Positions 1 to 7,117 of a stretch of DNA of 22,377 nucleotides are shown piece after piece. Source of the stretch: CAYSCW01 sp964449165 (lineage in GTDB: Bacteria; Acidobacteriota; Aminicenantia; Aminicenantales; Aminicenantaceae); NCBI GenBank assembly GCA_964449165.1, contig CAYVAT010000045.1, forward strand, positions 1-22,377. Direction: 5' to 3'. Position 1 is the stretch's first letter, and each line of letters opens with the position of its first letter. The position numbers and the translations under genes are program-made. The notes beneath the pieces were generated by a model, which worked only from the letters and a program-made list of their open reading frames with translations, did not search any database and had not been told where the DNA came from.

Positions 1-15
1 TTCCGCCACCCCGGC
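1..15 (-). tRNA. tRNA-Leu, 5' end only (cut by window edge)
   Basis: Read on the minus strand from base 15 to base 1 the sequence is GCCGGGGTGGCGGAA. This matches the start of many bacterial tRNA-Leu genes: acceptor strand GCCGGGG (1-7), U8, G9, D-stem beginning G10-C11-G12, and the conserved A14. The rest of the gene, including the anticodon, lies outside the window, so the isoacceptor cannot be named. The identity rests on 15 nt only. Another class II tRNA (Ser, Tyr) is possible but fits the acceptor sequence less well. The gene is divergent from arsR. Confidence 0.65.
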
Positions 16-43
16 ATTTTAGAATCAATGACTAAGTAACTCT

Positions 44-73
44 ATTATGCGCAATTTCCTTCGGACAATGTCA
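44..73 (-). promoter_or_regulatory. Possible sigma-70 promoter of the tRNA-Leu gene
   Basis: On the minus strand a -35-like TGACAT (73-68) is followed after 18 bp by CATAAT (49-44). Transcription would start near base 37-40, about 25 nt before the tRNA 5' end. The placement is right for a tRNA promoter but both hexamers are imperfect, so this is a tentative call. Confidence 0.3.
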
Positions 74-210
74 CCATGGTGCTCTTGATGGATTGAAATT
101 ATATCACAACCCTATAATGCTAACAATTAATCCCGACTCAAATCTATTGAAAAAAGCTCAAAAAAAGAATGATTCCAATTTTAGAGTTCTATCTTGTAAA
201 AATTTTAAAT

Positions 211-230
211 GTATGACAATATGATCATAC
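211..230. promoter_or_regulatory. ArsR operator dyad upstream of arsR
   Basis: GTATGACAATATGATCATAC has arms GTATGA and TCATAC separated by 8 bp. In spacing and half-site it matches the dyad at 713-732 in front of the arsenite exporter (shared form RTATGA-N8-TCATAY). ArsR/SmtB repressors typically bind AT-rich 12-2-12-like dyads, so autoregulation by ArsR is the natural reading. The site ends 6 bp before the arsR start codon. Confidence 0.6.
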
Positions 231-236
231 ATATTT

Positions 237-590
237 ATGAGACAAGCTGTAAAAGTTTTCAAGGCGCTTTCTGATCCAACTCGCTTACGTATTCTTATGA
301 TCCTTTTGCAGAGAGAGCTGTGCGTATGTGAACTTGTCTTCACCCTTAAAATGGAGCAGTCACGAATATCTCATCAGCTTCGGATTCTAAGAGATGCGGA
401 TTTAGTCGAGGATATCAGGGACGGAAAATGGACAAATTATAAGATCCCCAAAAAAACAAGAAAGAATCTAATAGAATTATTTGAAAAGATTTTAAAAGAG
501 ACTTTCTCTGATTCAGAGGAATTCGGAGAAGACAAAAAAAATCTGGAAATATGCCTTAAAGAAAAAATCCGAATGAAGAAATGTGTTTAA
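237..590 (+). CDS. arsR: ArsR/SmtB-family arsenic-responsive repressor
   Basis: This 117-aa winged-helix protein has the family signature VFKALSDPTRLRIL at residues 7-20 and a recognition helix region around QSRISHQLRILRDADLV (41-57). The motif ELCVCEL carries Cys29 and Cys31, the CxC pair that binds As(III) or Sb(III) in the alpha3 site of classical ArsR proteins. An additional Cys106 and Cys116 lie in a charged C-terminal tail. Metalloid binding would release the repressor from its operators. The only in-frame start after the upstream stop at 222 is this ATG, and no Shine-Dalgarno sequence precedes it, so translation may be leaderless or weak. It heads the ars gene set, followed 198 bp later by the exporter and then arsC. 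The function is well supported by both sequence and context. Confidence 0.93.
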   Translation: MRQAVKVFKALSDPTRLRILMILLQRELCVCELVFTLKMEQSRISHQLRILRDADLVEDIRDGKWTNYKIPKKTRKNLIELFEKILKETFSDSEEFGEDKKNLEICLKEKIRMKKCV

Positions 591-621
591 AATAGTCTTT
601 CTTCGTTAATAGTTTTATTTC

Positions 622-645
622 AATTCCATCCCTGAATTAATTTTT
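622..645 (+). terminator. Weak terminator-like hairpin after arsR
   Basis: The arms AATTC (622-626) and GAATT (634-638) with a 7-nt loop are followed by a short T run (641-645). The stem is only 5 bp and AT-rich, so at most it is an attenuating terminator between arsR and the separately promoted exporter. Confidence 0.22.
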
Positions 646-690
646 CCGGCGAATAAAGTCAAAAAAACCTGTAGAAAAACAAAAAAATAA

Positions 691-719
691 TTGACAAAAA
701 TTACTCGAAGTAATATGAA
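691..719 (+). promoter_or_regulatory. Sigma-70 promoter of the acr3-arsC unit
   Basis: A consensus -35 TTGACA (691-696) is followed after exactly 17 bp by a -10-like TATGAA (714-719). The -10 lies inside the left half of the ArsR dyad at 713-732, so a bound repressor would directly block RNA polymerase. Transcription would start near 726, leaving a leader of about 60 nt before the TTG start at 789. Confidence 0.68.
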
Positions 720-732
720 TATATGTTCATAT
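713..732. promoter_or_regulatory. ArsR operator dyad over the acr3 promoter
   Basis: ATATGAATATATGTTCATAT is an 18/20 palindrome with perfect arms ATATGAA and TTCATAT around a 6-bp centre. The ATATGAA-N6-TTCATAT form closely resembles known SmtB/CzrA/ArsR sites. It overlaps the -10 element and shares spacing with the dyad at 211-230. Confidence 0.75.
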
Positions 733-788
733 GATATAAATATCATAAGGCATTCTAAGACGGCTGAGCTCTATTAAGGAGCTTAACA

Positions 789-1841
789 TTGAACGAAAAA
801 ATCGAAGCAAAATTATCGGTTCTCGACAGGTTGCTTACGCTTTGGATATTTCTGGCAATGGCCGCAGGAGTGTTTGCCGGGTATTTATTTCCTGGAATCG
901 CGAGCTTCATCAATAAATTCCAAATGGATACGACAAACATCCCGATCGCCATCGGGCTGATCCTGATGATGTACCCACCGCTGGCCAAGGTTAAGTATGA
1001 GGAATTGGGAGATGTTTTCCGCAATGTGAAGGTTCTCTCACTTTCTCTTGTCCTCAACTGGATCATCGGGCCTATGCTGATGTTTGTTCTGGCTGTTGTA
1101 TTCCTCCGTGGCCATCCAGAATATATGTACGGATTGATAATGATCGGATTAGCCCGCTGCATCGCCATGGTTATTGTCTGGAATGATTTGGCCAAAGGGG
1201 ATGCGGAATACGCAGCAGGCCTTGTGGCATTCAACTCCATTTTCCAGGTTCTTTTCTATTCCGTGTATGCCTACATCTTTATCACGATAATACCGACATG
1301 GTTGGGGATAAAGGGGACTGTCGTCGATGTCTCGATGAAACAGATTGCGGAAAGTGTGTTCATCTATCTCGGCATCCCTTTCATTGCCGGAATGATCACG
1401 CGTTTCAGCCTCATCAAGATTAAAAATCGCTCCTGGTATAAGCAGAAGTTCATCCCAAAGATCAGTCCGATTACCCTGATCGCCCTGCTTTTTACCATCT
1501 TTGTGATGTTTTCCCTCAAGGGCGAATATATAGTTAAAATACCGCTGGATGTCGTGCGTATTGCTATACCCCTAGTCATCTACTTTGTCCTGATGTTTCT
1601 TGCATCTTTCTATCTGGGAAGAAAAGCCGGAGCGAACTATCCCCAGACTGCGACCCTCTCCTTCACAGCGGCCAGCAACAATTTCGAACTTGCCATTGCT
1701 GTGGCTGTTGCTGTGTTCGGTATCCATTCAGGCGAAGCTTTTGCAACTGTTATCGGCCCTCTAATAGAGGTTCCTGTGTTGATCAGCTTGGTCAATCTAG
1801 CTCTATACTTTAGAGGAAGATACTTCTTCAGCAGAGCATGA
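789..1841 (+). CDS. acr3: ACR3-family arsenite efflux transporter
   Basis: This 350-aa inner-membrane protein has about ten hydrophobic segments and exports As(OH)3/arsenite, probably driven by the proton gradient. Family landmarks are visible. GLARCIAMVIVWNDLAKGD (residues 120-138) contains the conserved functional Cys124 of ACR3 proteins. NNFELAIA (297-304) carries Glu300 and GPLIEVPVL (323-331) carries Glu327. Length is typical for bacterial ACR3. The start is a TTG at 789 preceded by AAGGAG (776-781) at 7 nt, and no better ATG exists before the first membrane helix. Its own promoter carries an ArsR operator. It is followed by arsC, the usual partner that supplies arsenite from arsenate. 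It is ACR3-type rather than ArsB-type. Confidence 0.94.
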   Translation: MNEKIEAKLSVLDRLLTLWIFLAMAAGVFAGYLFPGIASFINKFQMDTTNIPIAIGLILMMYPPLAKVKYEELGDVFRNVKVLSLSLVLNWIIGPMLMFVLAVVFLRGHPEYMYGLIMIGLARCIAMVIVWNDLAKGDAEYAAGLVAFNSIFQVLFYSVYAYIFITIIPTWLGIKGTVVDVSMKQIAESVFIYLGIPFIAGMITRFSLIKIKNRSWYKQKFIPKISPITLIALLFTIFVMFSLKGEYIVKIPLDVVRIAIPLVIYFVLMFLASFYLGRKAGANYPQTATLSFTAASNNFELAIAVAVAVFGIHSGEAFATVIGPLIEVPVLISLVNLALYFRGRYFFSRA

Positions 1842-1955
1842 CCATGATTCAAAAAAAAAGAGCATCCAGGATATTCTGGCATCGTTCTATGTTTTTTTTA
1901 CAATCACAGGTTAAAGACAGCCTAGTTATGATGAAAGACCTTGAAAGGAAAAAAA

Positions 1956-2387
1956 ATGAAGAGCAAGTATAAAAAAAAGAAAGTTTTATTTGTCTGTGCT
2001 CATAATTCGGCTCGTTCGCAAATGGCAGAGGGATTGTTGAATTCACTGCATGGTGATCAATATGAAGCGTACAGCGCAGGAATTGAGCCAACCATCGTCA
2101 ATCCTCATGCGATCCAAGTCATGTCCGAACTGGGCGTAGACATCTCAAAACATCGGTCAAAAAGCGTAGAAGATTTCATAGAGAAAGAATTTGATTATGT
2201 GATCACCGTTTGTGATCATGCCAAAGAAGCATGTCCATTCTTCCCGGGCGGTAAAAAATATTTACACAAAAACTTCGAAGATCCGGTTTTATTTGAAGGG
2301 AATGAATCTGATACTTTATCTGCGTTCAGACAAATCAGAGATGAGATAAAAGCTTGGATCTCCAAAGAATTTGGCACAACCACTTGA
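1956..2387 (+). CDS. arsC: Arsenate reductase, thioredoxin-coupled (LMW-PTP fold)
   Basis: This 143-aa cytoplasmic enzyme reduces arsenate to arsenite for export by the neighbouring ACR3 pump. The phosphatase-like P-loop CAHNSARSQ begins at the nucleophile Cys14. The resolving cysteines are Cys86 and Cys93 in VCDHAKEACPFFPG. The 72- and 7-residue spacings equal those of Cys10/Cys82/Cys89 in the S. aureus pI258 enzyme, so the triple-cysteine, thioredoxin-dependent mechanism is expected. Asp109 in DPVLF is the DP-loop general acid. The ATG at 1956 has AAAGGA (1944-1949) at a good distance. An in-frame TTG at 1941 would add five residues but lacks a ribosome-binding site. It lies 114 bp after acr3 with no strong terminator between, so co-transcription is likely. 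Confidence 0.93.
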   Translation: MKSKYKKKKVLFVCAHNSARSQMAEGLLNSLHGDQYEAYSAGIEPTIVNPHAIQVMSELGVDISKHRSKSVEDFIEKEFDYVITVCDHAKEACPFFPGGKKYLHKNFEDPVLFEGNESDTLSAFRQIRDEIKAWISKEFGTTT

Positions 2388-2410
2388 GTTACCTCTGTGA
2401 TCCGTCTTCA

Positions 2411-2428
2411 AATCATAAAAAAATGATT
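2411..2428. repeat. Short inverted repeat downstream of arsC
   Basis: AATCAT (2411-2416) and ATGATT (2423-2428) flank six adenines. It lies between arsC and the Nudix gene. It could be an operator for the Nudix-sodN unit or the end of the ars transcript. With 6-bp AT-rich arms neither is secure. Confidence 0.25.
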
Positions 2429-2503
2429 CATCACAGCTTTGGAACTATCTTTTCTATTTGGAGTTAAATTTACAGTACAGATTTGATAATATAGTTTAGC
2501 AAA

Positions 2504-2917
2504 ATGATATTGTCAGCAGGTATGGTGATAGTCCATAAAGAAGCGGGTGAATGGAAATACCTTTTCCTCAGAGCTTACAGACTCTGGGATTTTCCCAAAG
2601 GAGAAGTCGAAGAAGGTGAAGATCCTCTGGAGACAGCAAAGAGGGAAGTCAAAGAAGAGGCTGGTATTTCAGAGCTTCGTTTCCGGTGGGATCATGTTTT
2701 CGCAGAAACAGAGCCTTACAGAGGAGGAAAGAAAATCGCCAGGTATTATATAGCTGAGGCCACTCAATCTGAAGTGACTCTATCTGTCAATCCTGAACTA
2801 GGGCGGCCCGAGCACCACGAATACTGTTGGTTGACCTATGAAGAAATAAAAAAATTATCCCCGGAGAGACTTTCACCTATCATAGAGTGGGCCCATAAGA
2901 TAATATCCCAAGAATGA
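2504..2917 (+). CDS. Nudix hydrolase, Ap4A hydrolase-like
   Basis: This 137-aa protein has a complete Nudix box at residues 33-55 that fits GX5EX7REUXEEXGU exactly: G33, E39, R47-E48, E51-E52 and G54-I55. The residues just before it, WDFPKG, are typical of asymmetrical diadenosine tetraphosphate hydrolases, so hydrolysis of Ap4A or a related dinucleotide is the best guess. Nudix specificity cannot be fixed from the box alone. The ATG at 2504 lacks a clear Shine-Dalgarno sequence, but an in-frame stop just upstream rules out a longer form. It sits 15 bp upstream of the nickel superoxide dismutase on the same strand, suggesting a bicistronic message and a possible link to oxidative stress, where Ap4A accumulates. 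Confidence 0.88.
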   Translation: MILSAGMVIVHKEAGEWKYLFLRAYRLWDFPKGEVEEGEDPLETAKREVKEEAGISELRFRWDHVFAETEPYRGGKKIARYYIAEATQSEVTLSVNPELGRPEHHEYCWLTYEEIKKLSPERLSPIIEWAHKIISQE

Positions 2918-2932
2918 AAAGGAGGGATTAAA

Positions 2933-3400
2933 ATGATAAAAATAACGAATCTCATGATTTTGGTGTTTTTCTTGGCTTTGATCCATCCCATGGTTTTTTC
3001 CCACTGTGAGCTGCCCTGCGGTATCTATAATGACGAAATGAGAATTCAAATGATCGCCGAGAATATCACCACCATCCAAAAAGCGATGAAACAAGTCCAG
3101 GAGCTATCCAAGGAGGATCCAAAAAACTTCAATCAGATCGTCCGTTGGATTGTTAACAAAGAAAAACATGCCGAAGAGATCCAGCACATCGTCAGCCAGT
3201 ATTTTCTCACTCAACGGATTAAAGTCCCGGATGAAAATGACGCGGAAGCGATGGCAAGATACCAGAAGCAACTCTCCCTTTGCCACAACCTTCTTGTCTA
3301 TGCCATGAAAACAAAGCAAACAACGGATCTTACCAATGTCGAAAAATTAAAATCCCTACTTCACGAATTCGAGCACGCTTATTTTGGCAAGAAAGATTAG
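2933..3400 (+). CDS. sodN: Nickel superoxide dismutase with Sec signal peptide
   Basis: The 155-aa product should convert superoxide to O2 and H2O2 outside the cytoplasmic membrane. Residues 1-23 form a signal peptide with a hydrophobic core (LMILVFFLALI). Cleavage after VFS would expose HCELPCGIY as the mature N-terminus. This is the nickel hook of NiSOD (His1, Cys2, Cys6 and Tyr9), with Glu instead of Asp at position 3. The rest resembles the helical NiSOD body, for example RWIVNKEKHAEEI and YFLTQRIK. In actinomycetes His1 is exposed by a dedicated protease, SodX, but no sodX is present here and signal peptidase could do the job. AAAAGGAGGG (2917-2926) is a strong ribosome-binding site. Family assignment is firm; the exported location is inferred from the leader. 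Confidence 0.9.
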   Translation: MIKITNLMILVFFLALIHPMVFSHCELPCGIYNDEMRIQMIAENITTIQKAMKQVQELSKEDPKNFNQIVRWIVNKEKHAEEIQHIVSQYFLTQRIKVPDENDAEAMARYQKQLSLCHNLLVYAMKTKQTTDLTNVEKLKSLLHEFEHAYFGKKD

Positions 3401-3446
3401 CTAATCCTCTGATTTAATCAATCCTTCTGGAGACTGCTCCTTCGTA

Positions 3447-3455
3447 GCAAATTGC
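3447..3455. promoter_or_regulatory. Possible binding site for the NtrC-type regulator (autoregulation)
   Basis: GCAAATTGC in the 83-bp gap before the sensor kinase is a perfect GCA-N3-TGC dyad. It has the same form as the two copies upstream of the sigma-54 promoter (GCAAAATGC and GCAGAATGC). One short site can occur by chance. I see no -24/-12 element here. Confidence 0.3.
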
Positions 3456-3483
3456 ACTCTTTTCTGATAAAATACATTTCTCT

Positions 3484-5649
3484 ATGCATCCTTCAAAGTA
3501 TCTTCTCCATCCTCCATCAAAAGAAAAAAATTATAAAAGGCTTACCTTAAGGAATACCTTTTGGAATCTGGTTCTTTTTGTCATTCCCTTTGTTCTACTT
3601 TTCTTCACTGTTAATCATGGAGTTACTTCTCTGATCAAACAGCAGATCTACAAAAATCTTGCTAACACGGTTGAAGAGAATATAAAAACCATTAACACCT
3701 TCCTCCAGGATAGGGAAGTCGATCTAAAACCTTATGCCAAGCTCGATATCGATAACGTCCAAGAAGTGACAAAGTTCTCTCCTTTCTTCCAATCTCTTAT
3801 CCAGGAGAAGAGATGGTACGACTTCCTCATTATTTCTGATTTAAACGGAGAAGTCATTCTTACTATCAATACGGATAAGAAAAGAAATGTTTCTGACAGA
3901 GAATATTTCAGAATAGCCAAGAGCGGGACTCCTTTCACATCAGGGATATTCTATTCAGACATCATGGGATCAGCTCTAATGATGGTTTCCCATCCCCTTT
4001 ATAACAGGAGGAACATGATTGTCGGCGTTCTTGCAGCATCATTGAACCTCCAGAATTTTTATAACCTTCTCTATGAACTTCAGATGGGCAAAACAAGCGA
4101 GCTCTTTCTTGTCGATGAGGAAGGAACCCTTCTCTCGCCCACTAAATTGGGAGGCCGTTTGTTCAAAGATAAAGGATTCGACCAAAGGCAGAAAAATCCT
4201 CACACAGGAGAAGAAGGAGTCAAAACCCATACAGACTACAGAGGACAAAAGGTTCTCTGTGCTTACAAGAGAGCGCCTCAATTCAACTTTTATGTTGTCT
4301 CGGAAATGGACCTCAAGGAAGCTTTGCTTCCTCTGCGAAATGTTAACCGCAATATTTTGTATGTGTTTACGCCTTTCTTACTGGTTCTGATCATCATCTC
4401 CAATCTCTATTCTAGACGTATCACTTTCCTCCTGCGCAGGCTCACTAGAAATTTGGAAAGCACTCTGAATGAAGCTCAAAAAAAGAAGAAAGAAGTCGAT
4501 GCCATCAATATCGAGTTGGAAGAAAAAATCAAGGAGAGCAAAAATCTCACTGAAGAACTGAAACACTCAGAGGAATATATCCGCAATTTGATAGACAGCA
4601 TCTCTATTGGAGTCGTGGGCCTTGATCATACTGGCCGAATCACTCATTTCAATAAGGAAATCAAAGAGATATTTCACATTGATGAATCAAAGAAAGGCCA
4701 GAAGATTTTCTCCTTGCTGCCCTGGCTAGACAATAAGGACATAAGAGCCAGCTTTCAGAACACGCTTAAAGCCCACAAACCGCAGCGAATCGAGGAAAAA
4801 TTCGTATCCCCCTCAAATGGAGAAGGATATTACTATCTCTCCTTTTTTCCTATTGAAAGAGCAGAAGGAGAAATAGCCGGAGTCACCCTGCTCATTGAGA
4901 ACATTACCGAAAGGAGAAGGCTTCGAGAGCAGTTGGCTGAGTATGAAAAGCTTTCGGCGCTGAGTCAACTGGCGCTGGGTGCAGCTCATGAAATCAACAA
5001 TCCCTTGTTGGGAATCTCCTCTTATCTAGAAAATCTCCAAGAAGTGACAAAAGAGAGAAAAGGCAAAGAAGAGATCGCATTCGTTCTTGAAAATGTCTAT
5101 CGAATTTCTGAAACTATTCGTGGACTTCTCAACTTTGCCCGACCCATGCCTCCTCAATTCACCAAAGTCAACATCAATCAACTGATCGATGAAACGCTTT
5201 CCTTCCTCAGCCACCAGCCAATCTTCAGAAAAGCCAAGATTATAAAATCGCTCACCTCTCCCCTGCCCCAAATCACGGCTGATTTGAACCAGATCAGACA
5301 AGTCTTGATCAACATGCTGATCAACGCAGCTCAATCCATGCCTAATGGCGGAGAGCTTAAAGTACAAACGTCCAAGATTAAATTCAAGGAATGGGTAAAA
5401 ATCGATATTTCCGATACCGGAGAAGGAATCTCTCCAGAAAACCAGAAAAGGATTTTTGATCCTTTCTTCACCACCAAGAAAGGTCAGGGAACCGGTCTTG
5501 GTTTGAGCATAAGTCTGAGCTACATCAAAAACCATAGTGGAGAAATAACCTTCCATAGCGAACTCAAAAAGGGAACAACTTTTTCCATATTCCTCCCTAT
5601 ACGACAAAAAGGGAAAATTCTCATGAGGAACGAGGAGACTATTTCATGA
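3484..5649 (+). CDS. Membrane sensor histidine kinase (dCache-PAS-HisKA-HATPase)
   Basis: This 721-aa kinase has a first membrane helix at about residues 25-46, an extracytoplasmic double-Cache-like domain (about 50-288) and a second helix (about 290-309). A coiled coil (320-365), a PAS domain (about 363-475) and an NtrB/AtoS-like catalytic core follow. His502 in ALGAAHEINNPLLG is the phosphoacceptor. Asn614 is in the N box, Asp644-Gly648 (DTGEG) in the G1 box, and GTGLGLS at 669-675. It should phosphorylate the response regulator encoded next, whose ATG overlaps this stop codon as ATGA. The ligand is unknown; the RxxWY amino-acid motif of amino-acid-binding dCache domains is not evident. The downstream glutamate dehydrogenase operon suggests a nitrogen or amino-acid signal. 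No clear ribosome-binding site precedes the ATG. Confidence 0.92.
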   Translation: MHPSKYLLHPPSKEKNYKRLTLRNTFWNLVLFVIPFVLLFFTVNHGVTSLIKQQIYKNLANTVEENIKTINTFLQDREVDLKPYAKLDIDNVQEVTKFSPFFQSLIQEKRWYDFLIISDLNGEVILTINTDKKRNVSDREYFRIAKSGTPFTSGIFYSDIMGSALMMVSHPLYNRRNMIVGVLAASLNLQNFYNLLYELQMGKTSELFLVDEEGTLLSPTKLGGRLFKDKGFDQRQKNPHTGEEGVKTHTDYRGQKVLCAYKRAPQFNFYVVSEMDLKEALLPLRNVNRNILYVFTPFLLVLIIISNLYSRRITFLLRRLTRNLESTLNEAQKKKKEVDAINIELEEKIKESKNLTEELKHSEEYIRNLIDSISIGVVGLDHTGRITHFNKEIKEIFHIDESKKGQKIFSLLPWLDNKDIRASFQNTLKAHKPQRIEEKFVSPSNGEGYYYLSFFPIERAEGEIAGVTLLIENITERRRLREQLAEYEKLSALSQLALGAAHEINNPLLGISSYLENLQEVTKERKGKEEIAFVLENVYRISETIRGLLNFARPMPPQFTKVNINQLIDETLSFLSHQPIFRKAKIIKSLTSPLPQITADLNQIRQVLINMLINAAQSMPNGGELKVQTSKIKFKEWVKIDISDTGEGISPENQKRIFDPFFTTKKGQGTGLGLSISLSYIKNHSGEITFHSELKKGTTFSIFLPIRQKGKILMRNEETIS

Positions 5650-7013
5650 GCATGTATTCTCTTCTCATCGTGGACGATGAGATTTTGACCCTGAACAATC
5701 TGAAGAAAGCCCTGGAAAAAGAAGGATATGAAATCTACCTGGCCGAGTCTGGTGAGAAAGCCCTCCAGATCGCCGAGAAAGTCAAACCTCATCTGATTCT
5801 CCTGGACTTGATGCTTCCTGGAATATCCGGAATAGAAGTGTTGAAAAGGATAAAAGAGAAAGAACCGGAGACGGTTGTGATCATGATGACAGCCTATGAG
5901 ATCCTGGAAAAAGCTGTGGAGGCGATGAAATTAGGCTCCTACGACTATCTCCTTAAACCATTCAAGATCAATGATCTCAGGAATATCATGCGCCGTGCCA
6001 TGGAAACCCTGTCGTTGAGGATACGGATCCAGGAACACCTCCAAACCGAGAAAGGAAGATATTACTTTGGCAAAATCGTCTGCGAGAGCAGAAAAATGAA
6101 TGATGCTGTGGAGATGGCCAAAAGGGTGGCGCTTTCAGAAAAGACAACTGTTCTTCTGCAAGGGGAAAGCGGAACAGGAAAGGAGCTTCTGGCCAAAGCC
6201 ATCCATTATCACAGTCCTCGAGCTGAGAAGCCAATTGTTGATATCAATTGCGCCGCTATACCTGATAATCTCATGGAAAGCGAGCTTTTTGGTTATGAGC
6301 CAGGTGCCTTTACAGATGCCAAGAAAAGGAAAATTGGACTTATCGAAAAAGGAGATGAAGGCACCGTGTTCTTCGATGAAATTGCAGATATGTCTTTGAG
6401 TATCCAGGCAAAATTGCTGCGTGTTTTGGAAGAAGGAACATTTACTCGGCTGGGGGGGAACAAACAGATTAAAGTGGATATTCGTATAATTGCGGCGACC
6501 AACAAGGAGCTTATCAAAGCCACTGAGGAGGGAAAATTTAGGGATGATCTTTACTACAGACTTAACGTAGTACCCATACATATGCCTCCTTTAAGGAAAA
6601 GAAAGGAAGACATCATCCCTCTGGCCCTTTCCTTTATCCGAGAATTCAACCATGAACTTAAGCGGTTCTATAAAGGTATCTCTCACAAGGCGGCTGAAGC
6701 ACTAATGGCTTATCCTTGGCCTGGAAATGTCCGAGAAATCAGAAACGTCATAGAGAGAATCATGTCTCTCTACTCAGACGAAGAGATTCAGTTTTACTAC
6801 CTCCCACTGGAAATAAGAAAGCCCCAAAAGGCCCTGGATAAAGCCTTGGAAGAAGAGATTATTCCCCAGGATTCGTTCCTAACATTAGAGGAGCTAGAGA
6901 AAAAATACATCGAAAAGGTACTTGAATACACTCATAATAATAAATCACAGGCAGCAAGAATCCTCGGTATTCACCCCACCTCTCTGTTTAGAAAATTAAA
7001 ATCCTTGAGATAA
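5646..7013 (+). CDS. NtrC-family sigma-54-dependent response regulator
   Basis: The 455-aa protein has a receiver domain (1-120) with acidic Asp10/Asp11, phosphorylation site Asp54, Thr82 and Lys104. A sigma-54-interacting AAA+ domain follows, with Walker A GESGTGKE (173-180), Walker B VFFDEI (241-246) and PPLRKRKEDI further on. A C-terminal Fis-type HTH (NNKSQAARILGIHPTSLFRKL) completes it. The sigma-54-contacting loop reads GAFTDA (220-225) instead of the canonical GAFTGA, a natural variant seen in other family members, so activity is not excluded. Once phosphorylated it should remodel sigma-54 holoenzyme at -24/-12 promoters. One such promoter lies 180 bp downstream of its stop codon, with a tandem dyad upstream of it. 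It is translationally coupled to the kinase by a 4-bp overlap. Confidence 0.94.
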   Translation: MSMYSLLIVDDEILTLNNLKKALEKEGYEIYLAESGEKALQIAEKVKPHLILLDLMLPGISGIEVLKRIKEKEPETVVIMMTAYEILEKAVEAMKLGSYDYLLKPFKINDLRNIMRRAMETLSLRIRIQEHLQTEKGRYYFGKIVCESRKMNDAVEMAKRVALSEKTTVLLQGESGTGKELLAKAIHYHSPRAEKPIVDINCAAIPDNLMESELFGYEPGAFTDAKKRKIGLIEKGDEGTVFFDEIADMSLSIQAKLLRVLEEGTFTRLGGNKQIKVDIRIIAATNKELIKATEEGKFRDDLYYRLNVVPIHMPPLRKRKEDIIPLALSFIREFNHELKRFYKGISHKAAEALMAYPWPGNVREIRNVIERIMSLYSDEEIQFYYLPLEIRKPQKALDKALEEEIIPQDSFLTLEELEKKYIEKVLEYTHNNKSQAARILGIHPTSLFRKLKSLR

Positions 7014-7117
7014 TCCACCATCTTAACTCTACCTTCAACTGAAAAATAAGCCTGTTTTTACACTTACTTAAAAGAACACTTTGCTTCCCGTTATTTCTGA
7101 AGATATTTCTAACCATC

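Noticed and set aside
3..39. Short open stretches at the left edge (frame 1 and 3) as the C-terminus of an upstream protein
   Set aside because: The same bases read on the minus strand as a canonical tRNA-Leu 5' end, which is a far better explanation.
72..81. Palindrome CACCATGGTG
   Set aside because: A 10-bp self-complementary sequence of common type with no T run or partner site; no function can be supported.
113..118. TATAAT upstream of arsR as its -10
   Set aside because: No acceptable -35 lies 16-18 bp upstream, and it would give a leader of over 110 nt, so the arsR promoter stays unassigned.
755..1240. 161-aa minus-strand reading frame
   Set aside because: It is fully antisense to the ACR3 transporter, with no ribosome-binding site or recognisable domain.
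1866..1896. CCAG/CTGG hairpin followed by a T run between acr3 and arsC as a terminator
   Set aside because: The stem is interrupted by mismatches and the T run is more than 9 nt away, so it does not fit an intrinsic terminator.
5026..5607. 193-aa minus-strand reading frame
   Set aside because: It is antisense to the kinase catalytic domain, which has all expected motifs; the opposite frame is a shadow.
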